DNA of 64,000 bases from an uncultured Anaerolineaceae bacterium (GTDB lineage: Bacteria > Chloroflexota > Anaerolineae > Anaerolineales > Anaerolineaceae). The notes under the pieces are model-generated. The model worked only from the letters and a program-made list of their open reading frames with translations, did no database searches and had not been told where the DNA came from. A program made the position numbers and the translations under genes. Shown piece by piece: positions 56,793 through 64,000 of this stretch. Each line of letters begins with the position of its first letter. The first letter of the stretch is position 1. The stretch spans positions 124,001-188,000 of the forward strand of contig CALCNO010000032.1 of NCBI GenBank assembly GCA_937897615.1. The letters run 5' to 3'.

Positions 56793-57233
56793 ATGCAAAC
56801 GACCTGGGTAATCCTTTTGACTGCGCTGATCATGTTTGGGGTGGGGGCATTCACCCTCATCAAGGTCATCCTGCAATTGCGGCGCATTGCGGCCAGCAAG
56901 GAATGGCCGGTGATCCCCGGGCAGGTGATCAAAAAAGAAGTGGTGCGCCATCGCAGCAGCAAGGGCGCCGTCACCTATTCGGCTGATGTGACCTACCGTT
57001 ACAGCGTGATGGGCAGCGAGTACAATCACCGCGTGAGCCTGCCGGGGATGTGGAGCAGCACTACCGCGCAGCAGGCGTTGGAAGGCATTGGTGCAACGCT
57101 GGAAGTGCATTACAACCCCGATAAGCCCTCGCAGAGTTCCAATGAGTATGACCGGGTGAGCGTTCGGGATTACATGGTGATTGCCACAACCCTGCTGCTG
57201 GGTGTGATGCTGGTGATTTTTCAGATCCGCTGA
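56793..57233 (+). CDS. DUF3592 membrane protein
   Basis: 146 residues. Helix about 6-26, an extracytoplasmic or cytoplasmic beta domain with EWPVIPGQVIKKEVVRHRSS, VTYSADVTYRYSVMGSEYN and LEVHYNPDKPSQS, then a second helix about 125-143. The pattern W-P...G-x-V...Y-x-V-x-G...V-x-Y-x-P-x-x-P is that of DUF3592. Function unknown. The ATG has GGAGGAA upstream, 26 bp after the acyl-CoA synthetase stop, so co-transcription is likely. A large hairpin follows at 57317. Confidence 0.8.
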   Translation: MQTTWVILLTALIMFGVGAFTLIKVILQLRRIAASKEWPVIPGQVIKKEVVRHRSSKGAVTYSADVTYRYSVMGSEYNHRVSLPGMWSSTTAQQALEGIGATLEVHYNPDKPSQSSNEYDRVSVRDYMVIATTLLLGVMLVIFQIR

Positions 57234-57283
57234 AGCGGCGGCTGGCTTAATAAACATCTCCTCGAAATTTAGCCGAATGTAAC

Positions 57284-57311
57284 TTGCAAAACGGGTGTGA
57301 GACTGTATAAT
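57284..57311 (+). promoter_or_regulatory. Promoter in front of the hsp20 leader
   Basis: TTGCAA (57284-57289) and TATAAT (57306-57311) are 16 bp apart. The predicted start near 57318 falls on the first base pairs of the hairpin that follows. No CIRCE or other heat-shock operator was seen. Confidence 0.6.
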
Positions 57312-57316
57312 TAAGG

Positions 57317-57362
57317 TGTCCTTCTGCTGGTTGCCCCCCTCAACCAGCGGAAGGACATTTTT
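57317..57362 (+). terminator. 17-bp hairpin with T run between DUF3592 and hsp20
   Basis: TGTCCTTC-TGCTGGTTG pairs with its complement at 57341-57357 (one wobble) around CCCCCCT, followed by TTTTT. It has all features of a Rho-independent terminator for the upstream operon. Because a promoter ends five bases before it, it would also form the 5' end of an hsp20 transcript and could act as attenuator or protective stem. Confidence 0.75.
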
Positions 57363-57452
57363 AACAAAACGCTGATATTTTTCCAGCATTTTTTTAATAT
57401 CGCCGGGATATATTCAAAGCATCAAAATCAGGTGACCAAAAGGAGGTCTATT

Positions 57453-57956
57453 ATGAACACAACCAATCTTCCTTTGAAGCGCCGAGGCGATAAGCTGGCC
57501 ATACGGCGCGAAAACGAAAGCCCAATGGCAACGATCCAGAACGAAATGAACCGCTTGTTCGACAATTTCTTCAACGATCCGTTTGACCTGGCGCCGCTTG
57601 CCATGCGCAGGCTGCCGCTGGAGTTCTCTCCGCGGGTGAACGTGAGCGAAACCGATACCGCCATGCTGGTAACGGCCGAATTGCCCGGCCTGGAGGAAAA
57701 GGATATTCAGATCACGCTCGAACCGGAGTATCTGGTGTTGAGCGGCGAGAAGAAGAACGAGAGCGAAGAATCCGGCAAGAATTTCCACCGCTACGAACGC
57801 ACGTACGGCAGCTTCCAGCGCGTGATCCCATTGGTAAGCGAGGTGCAGGAAGACAAGGTGGAAGCCACCTTCAAGAATGGTGTGCTCAGCGTGACCCTGC
57901 CCAAAGCTCCTTCTGCGGTGAAAGCCGCCAAGAAGATTGCCGTCAAAGCCGGGTAA
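57453..57956 (+). CDS. Small heat shock protein, Hsp20/alpha-crystallin
   Basis: 167 residues from the ATG at 57453, chosen for AAAGGAGG at an ideal distance. A charged N-terminal arm (to about 55) with NEMNRLFDNFFNDPFD, then the alpha-crystallin domain: FSPRVNVSETDTAMLVTAEL, EYLVLSGEKK and the A-x-x-x-n-G-V-L-x-V-x-x-P motif (FKNGVLSVTLPK). The C-terminal tail is Lys/Ala-rich without a clear IxI motif. It is an ATP-independent holdase for unfolding proteins. Upstream leader hairpin may control expression. Confidence 0.95.
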   Translation: MNTTNLPLKRRGDKLAIRRENESPMATIQNEMNRLFDNFFNDPFDLAPLAMRRLPLEFSPRVNVSETDTAMLVTAELPGLEEKDIQITLEPEYLVLSGEKKNESEESGKNFHRYERTYGSFQRVIPLVSEVQEDKVEATFKNGVLSVTLPKAPSAVKAAKKIAVKAG

Positions 57957-57980
57957 ATCCCGCGTGCAATTAAATAAAAT

Positions 57981-58007
57981 ACAGGAGCAGCTAATCGCTG
58001 CTCCTGT
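57981..58007. terminator. Terminator between hsp20 and secreted paralog 1
   Basis: A perfect 11-bp stem (57981-57991 with 57997-58007) with a five-base loop. T-rich sequence is present on both sides, so it can end both convergent genes. Confidence 0.85.
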
Positions 58008-58034
58008 GTTGTTTAAGGGTGGGCTGAGTGTAGA

Positions 58035-58877
58035 CTAGCCTGCCGGTATGTCGTCCGGGTAGGTGAAATCAGTATAGCAACCGGGCAGAAATACCCTGAA
58101 AACGAACGAATTGAGATTTTCGTAGTAATCGTAGGTGAATTCAACGATTGGGTCGAAGGTGATGTATGTTACGTAGATACCAGGGTCTACCTCCTCTGAG
58201 GTTGTTACAATTCCTGTTCCTGAGGTACCGGTGTAAAAGAATCCTTCAGGATCTTGCTGGATGATCTGGAAGCTCACCTCAGTTCCCAATGGAATTGGGA
58301 ACAGGCTGATTGCCCCTCCCATGCTCATCCAACCGTCATAAGTGTCAAAGTGGAACTTAATTGGCCCGGCAATTGCCAGATCGCCACAGGAGGCGTAGCC
58401 GGGGAGCTTATCAGGCTCGGCGACGTATTTGATGAAGGCATAGGTGCCGCTGCCGGTGATGGTGGCGCAGGCGAGAGCCGTGTTGGTCTCATCGGCAGTG
58501 GTGATGGAAGTGGCCAGGCGTACCCACTTGGCACCGTTCCAAACAGCTACCTTACCGCCCCAGCCCTCGTTGACGGCTGAAGCGGAGAGGGAGAAGCAGG
58601 CGGTGGCCTTGCCGGAATCGAAACCCTTGACCAGGATGCCATTCCCGCCGAACTGCGCTTCGCCAGCAGGGAAGCCCACGGGGACGATCATCTCGTCGAG
58701 GATGGTGGTGCCGGGCAGTGATGCGATGGCAACGATCTCGGTGGTGAAGTCAGTGTCGCCGGAGACAGGGGTGACAACGGGATCATCACCGGGAGCAGCC
58801 TTGGCGGTGGCAAAAGAGCCAAGGAGCAGAGACAAGACGAGCAGCCCGCTGAATAACGGTAGAACAAACTTTTTCAT
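58035..58877 (-). CDS. Secreted mosaic protein, paralog 1
   Basis: 280 residues. Signal peptide to about residue 28 (ATAKAAPG). Residues 1-159 are the constant part shared by all four copies, with GDTDFTTEIVAIASLPGT, GEAQFGGNGILVKGFDSGK and conserved C94 and C137 (ATACF, ALACAT), probably a beta-sandwich. After EPDKLP the sequence turns unique: a variable domain of about 120 residues starting with SCGDL and ending in PGCYTDF, so a cysteine pair brackets it. No family is recognised. Its N-terminal part is about 95% identical to paralog 2. Confidence 0.72.
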   Translation of the reverse strand: MKKFVLPLFSGLLVLSLLLGSFATAKAAPGDDPVVTPVSGDTDFTTEIVAIASLPGTTILDEMIVPVGFPAGEAQFGGNGILVKGFDSGKATACFSLSASAVNEGWGGKVAVWNGAKWVRLATSITTADETNTALACATITGSGTYAFIKYVAEPDKLPGYASCGDLAIAGPIKFHFDTYDGWMSMGGAISLFPIPLGTEVSFQIIQQDPEGFFYTGTSGTGIVTTSEEVDPGIYVTYITFDPIVEFTYDYYENLNSFVFRVFLPGCYTDFTYPDDIPAG

Positions 58878-58984
58878 TTTTGCCTCCGAAAAATTCGGAT
58901 AATATAAATTTATAGAGATGTACTGACTTTATGCCTGACCGAGAAATTTAACCTTGTCTGGTTGATAGGTAGAAAACCTTCTTG

Positions 58985-59803
58985 TCAATCCCAATCGATA
59001 ACTTGTGGATCTTCCTGATAGCAGAATGGGGTGTCCAATCTGATGGTGAAGATGGGGTATTCATCCCCTGGATTGGGGGTCCAGATAAATACGTCACCCG
59101 AGAAATCAAAGACTCCGTCTGGGTCGATTACCTGTGAGCCGGAGGTTGTTCCGCTCAGGTTGCCATTGGACTTGATAACGCTCCATTGAATGGTTGTGCC
59201 GGGCCACGGCAGTGGAGACATAGGAAATATGCTGGGTCCTGTGAAGGCAAAGGGATCAGTGGAGAGAATACTTCCGTGCCACTGAATCTCTTCTCCGAGA
59301 ATATCCTCACAAAGAGGTTTGGAGACAGGCAGTTTATCGGGTTCGGTGACGTATTTGATGAAAGCGTAAGTGCCGTTGCCGGTGATGGTGGCGCAGGCAA
59401 GAGCGGTGTTGGTCTCATCCTCAATGGTGATGGAAGTGGCCAGGCGCACCCATTTGGTGCCATCCCACACGGCGACCTTACCGCCCCAACCTTCGTTGAC
59501 GGCTGCAGCGGAGAGGGAGAAGCAGGCAGTCGCCTTGCCGGAGTCGAAGCCCTTGACCAGGATGCCATTACCGCCGAACTGCGCTTCGCCAGCAGGGAAG
59601 CCCACAGGGACGATCATCTCGTCGAGGATGGTGGTGCCGGGCAGTGATGCGATGGCAACGATCTCGGTGGTGAAGTCAGTGTCGCCGGAAACAGGGGTGA
59701 CGGTAGGATCATCACCGGGAGCAGCCTTGGCAGTGGCAAAAGAGCCAAGGAGCAGAGACAAAACGAGCAGCCCGCTGAATAACGGTAGAACGAACTTTTT
59801 CAT
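58985..59803 (-). CDS. Secreted mosaic protein, paralog 2
   Basis: 272 residues from the ATG at 59803 (GGAGGG upstream); the open frame beyond has no ribosome site. The N-terminal 159 residues differ from paralog 1 at about eight positions only. The variable domain begins PLCEDILGEE and ends TPFCYQEDPQ, again cysteine-bracketed, with no visible likeness to the others (contains IFPMSPLPWPGTTIQW). The constant part may be a display or anchoring scaffold and the variable part a binding face. The gene upstream is a divergent methyltransferase. Confidence 0.72.
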   Translation of the reverse strand: MKKFVLPLFSGLLVLSLLLGSFATAKAAPGDDPTVTPVSGDTDFTTEIVAIASLPGTTILDEMIVPVGFPAGEAQFGGNGILVKGFDSGKATACFSLSAAAVNEGWGGKVAVWDGTKWVRLATSITIEDETNTALACATITGNGTYAFIKYVTEPDKLPVSKPLCEDILGEEIQWHGSILSTDPFAFTGPSIFPMSPLPWPGTTIQWSVIKSNGNLSGTTSGSQVIDPDGVFDFSGDVFIWTPNPGDEYPIFTIRLDTPFCYQEDPQVIDWD

Positions 59804-59924
59804 TTTTCCCTCCGAAAATTTTTGGATAATGTATATTATAGTGATTGAGAAATGAAATACAAGCCGGAATGCTTTCAGGCGCAGGGCGCACGAAGAGAAT
59901 AATTCTAAGAGGAGTGTGGCAAGT

Positions 59925-60743
59925 ATGAAGCAGCAAACCCGCAGGTATATGGATGCCAACAAAGCCATGTGGAACGAGTATGCTGCGCTCCACGCCAATT
60001 CCGATTTTTACGATCTGCAGGGGTTCAGAAAGGGCGCAATAAAGTTGAACGCTCTTGAACGGGAGGAGGTGGGGGATGTGCGCGGCAAGACCCTTTTGCA
60101 CCTGCAATGCCATTTTGGCATGGATACCCTCTCCTGGGCACGGCTGGGCGCATCCGTCACTGGCATGGATTTCTCGCCGGAGGCCATCCGCCTGGCAGAG
60201 GCTCTCTCGGAGGAATTGCGCCTCCCGGCGCGCTTTCTCTGCTGCAATGTGTATGACCTGCCGGCACACCTGCAGGAGCAATTCGATATCGTTTTTACCT
60301 CTTATGGCGTGCTGTGCTGGCTGGATGACATACGCCGCTGGGCGCAAATCGCGTCTTCCTGCGTCAAGCCGGGGGGATTCTTCTACATTGCCGAATTTCA
60401 CCCGTTTGCGCTGGTCTTCGATGATGAGGCCACCGAACTGCGTTACCGCTATCCCTACTTTCTGAAGGAGCCGCTCTCCTTTGAGATCAAAGGCTCGTAT
60501 GCCGACCCAGCTGCGCAGGTGAAGGCTAAAACCGAATACGAGTGGCAGCACACGCTGGCAGACATCGTCACGGCGCTGATCGAGGCCGGGCTGGAGATCG
60601 AATTCCTGCATGAGCACCCGTTCACTGTGTACCAACAGTTGCCCATGCTGCAAGCGGATGACACGGGCTACTGGCGCTTTCCGCAGGTGGCGCAGCCAAT
60701 CCCGTTGATGTTTTCGCTGAAGGCCACCAAACCCGTTGGGTGA
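59925..60743 (+). CDS. Class I SAM-dependent methyltransferase
   Basis: 272 residues from the ATG at 59925; a GTG nine bases earlier sits too close to GAGGAG. The SAM-binding motif I is LLHLQCHFGMDTLSWARLGA, a known variant of the glycine loop, with GMDFSPEAIRLA giving the acidic residue of strand two and VKPGGFFYIAEFHP motif III. No target domain is visible, so a small-molecule substrate is likely. It is plus strand, in the middle of the minus-strand mosaic-protein array, and shares no obvious function with it. A terminator for the next minus gene follows. Confidence 0.83.
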   Translation: MKQQTRRYMDANKAMWNEYAALHANSDFYDLQGFRKGAIKLNALEREEVGDVRGKTLLHLQCHFGMDTLSWARLGASVTGMDFSPEAIRLAEALSEELRLPARFLCCNVYDLPAHLQEQFDIVFTSYGVLCWLDDIRRWAQIASSCVKPGGFFYIAEFHPFALVFDDEATELRYRYPYFLKEPLSFEIKGSYADPAAQVKAKTEYEWQHTLADIVTALIEAGLEIEFLHEHPFTVYQQLPMLQADDTGYWRFPQVAQPIPLMFSLKATKPVG

Positions 60744-60764
60744 TGGAGGATAACGGCCTTTGAC

Positions 60765-60796
60765 AAAAAATCCACCTGCAGGGTACCGCAGGTGGA
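60765..60796 (-). terminator. Terminator after secreted paralog 3
   Basis: A 9-bp perfect stem (60771-60779 with 60788-60796) followed by T6 on the minus strand. It lies between the convergent methyltransferase stop and the paralog 3 stop at 60824. Confidence 0.85.
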
Positions 60797-60823
60797 ATAA
60801 GGAATTGCTTTTAGGTGATGAAC

Positions 60824-61666
60824 TCAATCATCCTCGTAGAACATATAAACGATTTGATAACAGTTGTCAAAGGTTACGTACATGGGCCAGGGATAGAGGT
60901 CAAACGCAAACACATCAACGTTGTAGGGCGGGTCCACCTCCAAGCGATAAACCCCAAGGTCTCCCGGGTATGTACCAAGGTGAAGCACTCCGCTATAAAA
61001 ACTTTGAAAATCATGGATACTCGCGGGCTGGCCTGCCAGCGGGCGGATGGTTACATACATGCCTTCATGGAGATCAGTAGCTGAGGAGAAGGCGAAGCCG
61101 TGCACAGAAAAATACTCATCCCCAGATGAGTAGGTCATGACACCGAAGCCCATATACACGTTGTAATTGCACGGATGCATCCCCGTGGACAGCTTATCTG
61201 GTTCGGCGACGTATTTGATGAACGCGTAAGTGCCGCTGCCGGTGATGGTGGCGCAGGCGATGGCAGTGTTGGTTTCATCGGGGGTGGTGATGGTGGTGGC
61301 TAAGCGGACCCACTTGGCGCCATCCCAAACGGCCACTTTTCCTCCCCAGCCCTGGTTGATCTCTGTAGCCGAGAGGTTGAAGCAGGCAGTGGCCTTGCCG
61401 GAGTCAAATCCGGTGACGAGGATGCCATTGCCGCCGAACTGAGCTTCGCCATCAGAGAAACCCACGGGGGCGAGCATTCCGCCAGCGAGTTCAACGGTGC
61501 CAGGCAGGGAGGCAATGGCTACGACCTCGGTGGTGAAGTCAGTGTCGCCGGAGACAGGGGTGACGACGGGATCATCACCGGGAGCAGCCTTGGCAGTGGC
61601 AAAAGAGCCAAGGAGCAGAGACAAGACGAGCAGACAACTGAACAATGGCAGAACGAATTTTTTCAT
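60824..61666 (-). CDS. Secreted mosaic protein, paralog 3
   Basis: 280 residues. The constant part keeps signal peptide, GDTDFTTEVVAIASLPGT, GEAQFGGNGILVTGFDSGK, ACFNLSATEINQGWGGK and the cysteine pair, with more changes than between copies 1 and 2. The variable domain begins HPCNYNVYMGF and ends TFDNCYQIVY. It includes a Tyr/Asp-rich end. The pattern constant half, then cysteine-bracketed variable half, is the same as in its neighbours. Confidence 0.72.
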   Translation of the reverse strand: MKKFVLPLFSCLLVLSLLLGSFATAKAAPGDDPVVTPVSGDTDFTTEVVAIASLPGTVELAGGMLAPVGFSDGEAQFGGNGILVTGFDSGKATACFNLSATEINQGWGGKVAVWDGAKWVRLATTITTPDETNTAIACATITGSGTYAFIKYVAEPDKLSTGMHPCNYNVYMGFGVMTYSSGDEYFSVHGFAFSSATDLHEGMYVTIRPLAGQPASIHDFQSFYSGVLHLGTYPGDLGVYRLEVDPPYNVDVFAFDLYPWPMYVTFDNCYQIVYMFYEDD

Positions 61667-61764
61667 GTGCCCTCCACAGGAATGATGAATGGGTTAATTA
61701 TATTAATTTCAAGTTAGAAAACAAGCGAAAATGCGGCGCAGACAGGTTTGGCAGGTTAAAGCAA

Positions 61765-61799
61765 ACACAAAGCGGGAGGCATTGCCTCCCGCTTTGTGT
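61765..61799 (-). terminator. Terminator after secreted paralog 4
   Basis: A perfect 16-bp stem (61765-61780 with 61784-61799) with a three-base loop, followed on the minus strand by TTGC. The T tract is short, but the stem is the strongest hairpin in this part. Confidence 0.75.
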
Positions 61800-61820
61800 G
61801 AGGAATAGAGTTGATCGAGG

Positions 61821-62678
61821 TTAGTTAACGATGTTTGCTTCCAGGATCTTGTAGCACTCTCCAAAGGTGACGTAATAGGTGCGTGTATCATAGGGGATCC
61901 TGTACTCGGTCCACCACAAGGCGGAGGAAAAGACCACCGTGTACACGTTGGGGCCAGCAGCAGAGGCTGTACCATAGCCGGTGTTTTCCATCACATACTG
62001 CCCTTCAGGGATCGACTGATACAGGCGCAGGCTGATATCAACCCCGGAAAGATTCTCGGTGGTAAAGAAAGTGGCGCCGGTCATCCAGCCCTGAGTGTAT
62101 CCTTCCTGTACGATAGTAGTGTACCCGTCCCAGTAAAGATCCACATCGAAATCGCACACCGGTAACTGCGGCTCCTCTTCAGCGGGGCGCTCTTCGGCCG
62201 GCAGCTTAGCGGGTTCGGCCACGTACTTGATGAAAGCATAGGTACCGTTGCCGGCGATGCTGGCGCAGGCTGTGGCGGTGTTAGATTCTTCGGCAGTGGT
62301 GATGCTGGTAGGCAGGAGCACCCACTTGCTGCCGTTCCAAACGCCCACCTTGCCGCCCCAGCCCTGGTTGATGGCCGCAGCGGAGAGGAAGAAGCAGGCC
62401 GTGGCTTTCCCCTGGTCCATGCCGCTCACGCGGATGCCATTGCTGCCGAACTGTGCCTCGCCGGTGGGGAAGCCCACCGGAGCCAGCATACCGTCATCAA
62501 GTGTCACGGTACCGGGCAAAGCAGCAATGGGAACAACCGCAGTGGTGAATTCAGTATCGCCGCTCACCGGGGTAACAACGGGATCGTCACCGGGTGCCGC
62601 TTTGGCGCTGCCGTATGTTCCGAGCAGCAAGGACAGGACGAGCAAAAAGCTGAACAGTGGAACAAAAACTTTTTTCAT
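61821..62678 (-). CDS. Secreted mosaic protein, paralog 4
   Basis: 285 residues from the ATG at 62678 (AAGGAG upstream). The most diverged copy: MKKVFVPLFSFLLVLSLLLG signal, GDTEFTTAVVPIAALPGT, GEAQFGSNGIRVSGMDQGK, ACFFLSAAAINQGWGGK. A Glu/Pro-rich linker (AEERPAEEEPQLP) separates the constant part from the variable domain, which starts VCDFDVDLYWDG and ends GECYKILEANIVN. The linker is unique to this copy. It may be the founder of the array or an older duplicate. Confidence 0.72.
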   Translation of the reverse strand: MKKVFVPLFSFLLVLSLLLGTYGSAKAAPGDDPVVTPVSGDTEFTTAVVPIAALPGTVTLDDGMLAPVGFPTGEAQFGSNGIRVSGMDQGKATACFFLSAAAINQGWGGKVGVWNGSKWVLLPTSITTAEESNTATACASIAGNGTYAFIKYVAEPAKLPAEERPAEEEPQLPVCDFDVDLYWDGYTTIVQEGYTQGWMTGATFFTTENLSGVDISLRLYQSIPEGQYVMENTGYGTASAAGPNVYTVVFSSALWWTEYRIPYDTRTYYVTFGECYKILEANIVN

Positions 62679-62755
62679 AACATTCTCCTTTTTGGTTGAA
62701 ATGGTTATTTTCCTAAATTGGTTCCAGGGTGGCCAAGACGCTTGCCGCCTGGTTT

Positions 62756-63883
62756 TTAGGTGGGCATACACACGCACCTGTCATAGTCCCACAGACCGAG
62801 CGAGCCGCAGCCGCCGGCAGGGGGAGCGCATTTGCAGGCGTGCAGTTGTTCGACCCATTCCTGGCCGGCAGGGCAGCGGCTGCCAACTTCGAATGTTGGG
62901 GTGATCGTTGGTACGGCGGTAGGATACTGGAAGGGGCAGATATTGACCTGCAGGTTGGTGGGTTTGGCGTTGAAGATCCATGCGCAGGTGTTGTCCACCA
63001 TCCAGGTGCCAGAGTTCTGCCGCAGATCCACCACCTCCATTTTCGCCGGGTCAAATCCGGCGCCAAAGGTCCAGCCCCACCAGGCGAATACCTGGTTGGC
63101 CGGCACAAGAGCAGCTTTGAAGGCGAATTCAACAGACAGCCCGTTGGCGCGGTTGAGGCGCACCCAGGCCAGGTCGGGGTCGTCACCGAGGCCGCCGTTG
63201 AAGATCAGAGTTTCGTAGCCGTTGCCGCTGGAGGTATCGGCTCTGTGGGGCCTGGCGCCCCCCACCAGGCCGTCGCTATCCTGCCAGACCTGCACGCCAT
63301 CGGTGCTCCACTCGCCGGTGGGCACGCCGCTGACCATGATGAGATATTCACCGCGCGAATCGAGATCGGTGTCGATCTCAAAACCGGCGTGAAAATCGGC
63401 CGGCAGGTTGGCGGGGTCGGTTTCGTAGAGGACCAGTTTGCCGAACAACCATTGTTGATTACTGCCCATCAGGGCGTTGATGATATCCAGCCCGGCGGTG
63501 TAAGGGCCGTTGGCAGCAGCAGCGGGGCGTTCCAGTTTTTGCTCATCCCAGGCATCGCAGTCTTCGCCGATCAATGTTGCCGCGCCCAGGCGCACGCGCT
63601 CGCCGGTGCTGCAATCGCTCACCTTCTGGTCGTTTTTGAAGATCGCCTCACCCGGAATGACCAGGTGTGTGACCACCACCGCAGTGGCTTCCGGCAGGCT
63701 GCTGGTAGGGGCTTCGCCGGGCGCCGCTGACGGAACCTCCGCTGACGCGGGGGTTTCAACGGCGGGCAGGGTTGGGGCTTCGGTAGCCGGTGCTGGCGGA
63801 AGGGGCGTTTTTTCCGCTTTGGCACAACTTACAATGAAAACGAACAGCAGAACAACGGCCAATCTCAACATCTTTCTTCTCAT
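62756..63883 (-). CDS. Large lipoprotein with cysteine-rich C-terminus
   Basis: 375 residues with AAAGGAGAAAG upstream. Lipobox FIVSC, a Thr/Pro/Ala/Glu linker to about 75, then a beta-rich domain (about 80-320: GFEIDTDLDSRGEYLIMVSG, VQVWQDSDGLVGG, LAWVRLNRANGLSVEFAFK), resembling concanavalin-like or DOMON-type folds. The C-terminal 45 residues hold seven cysteines (SRCPAGQEW, ACKCAPPAGGCG, RCVCMPT), an EGF-like disulfide cluster. Function unknown; a surface binding role is inferred. It lies 78 bp upstream of paralog 4 on the same strand and may be part of the same surface cluster. Confidence 0.7.
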   Translation of the reverse strand: MRRKMLRLAVVLLFVFIVSCAKAEKTPLPPAPATEAPTLPAVETPASAEVPSAAPGEAPTSSLPEATAVVVTHLVIPGEAIFKNDQKVSDCSTGERVRLGAATLIGEDCDAWDEQKLERPAAAANGPYTAGLDIINALMGSNQQWLFGKLVLYETDPANLPADFHAGFEIDTDLDSRGEYLIMVSGVPTGEWSTDGVQVWQDSDGLVGGARPHRADTSSGNGYETLIFNGGLGDDPDLAWVRLNRANGLSVEFAFKAALVPANQVFAWWGWTFGAGFDPAKMEVVDLRQNSGTWMVDNTCAWIFNAKPTNLQVNICPFQYPTAVPTITPTFEVGSRCPAGQEWVEQLHACKCAPPAGGCGSLGLWDYDRCVCMPT

Positions 63884-64000
63884 TCTTTCTCCTTTGGAAA
63901 ACGTGCAGGTTTTACTTGCGTTAATTCCGCTAATTGGGTTAAATAACTAATTAGTGATTCAACGTTTTGAAAAAGTTTTATCTCGCGGGTAACGGGGTCT
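63884..64000. other. Right-edge intergenic stretch
   Basis: AT-rich sequence upstream of the lipoprotein start at 63883. It should hold that gene's promoter, but no convincing -35/-10 pair or further gene was found before the window ends. Confidence 0.5.

Noticed and set aside
57234..57452. CIRCE heat-shock operator upstream of hsp20.
   Set aside because: The 9-bp arms TTAGCACTC and GAGTGCTAA are absent; the dyad present is a GC-rich terminator-like hairpin.

Overview
The window reads as a piece of a GC-rich bacterial chromosome, most likely from the phylum Chloroflexota (class Anaerolineae). This is inferred, not proven. The signs are many lipoproteins with Thr/Pro/Ala-rich linkers after the lipobox, paired LPG-synthase-like flippases, an ADP-forming acyl-CoA synthetase, a large share of genes whose ATG lies only 6-8 nt behind a -10 box (leaderless transcripts), and the overall protein style. 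No rRNA, tRNA, insertion sequence or CRISPR array was found.

Layout. 1-5.99 kb (mostly minus): a secreted protein cut by the left edge, an M29 aminopeptidase, a PAS-GGDEF diguanylate cyclase, a zinc-ribbon membrane protein, and an acyl carrier protein with an acyl-AMP/CoA ligase. 6.2-9.3 kb (plus): an AT-richer pair, a GT2 glycosyltransferase and a GT-C-like membrane protein. 9.4-13.4 kb (minus): a ZIP transporter and a cell-surface O-acylation operon (lipoprotein, 38-aa DUF5989-like protein, MBOAT, SGNH protein). 13.4-14 kb: a MazF-type toxin with an RHH antitoxin. 14-19 kb: a YfhO-like membrane protein, two lipoproteins and a BaiN-like flavoprotein. 19.1-22.4 kb: a divergent arsenic locus (thioredoxin-like protein, permease and arsC against arsR and acr3), followed by an ANT(6)-like gene. 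23.3-26.2 kb: two paralogous flippases around a fluoride riboswitch-crcB unit.

26.2-33.5 kb is the most unusual part, a plasmid-style replication/partition module. It holds a DnaA-N-domain protein preceded by a coupled leader ORF, an RHH-like protein, an ExeA/TniB-like AAA ATPase, ParA with a ParB-like protein, an AraC regulator, then a second ParA with an RHH protein. The second ParA is preceded by four operator repeats, and its operon is followed by nine degenerate iteron-like sites with a period of about 25 bp. No integrase, relaxase or phage gene is present.

33.5-41.5 kb: GrpB, VWA/MerR, TetR, GH13, TetR, SDR, dUTPase, a small membrane protein and a lipoprotein. Several regulators carry clear palindromic operators inside good sigma-70-type promoters. 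41.6-51.3 kb: surface and envelope genes (Fn3-like lipoprotein, LysM-M23 peptidase, CHAP-domain protein, paralogous lipoproteins, PlsC-like acyltransferase). The two peptidoglycan hydrolase genes share the same promoter and signal-peptide segment but have unrelated mature parts. 51.3-57.9 kb: UMF1-type transporter, LpxL-like acyltransferase, esterase, ADP-forming acyl-CoA synthetase, DUF3592 protein and Hsp20. 58.0-62.7 kb: four minus-strand secreted paralogs with an almost constant 159-residue N-terminal part and unrelated C-terminal parts bracketed by cysteines, interrupted by a methyltransferase. A lipoprotein ends the window.
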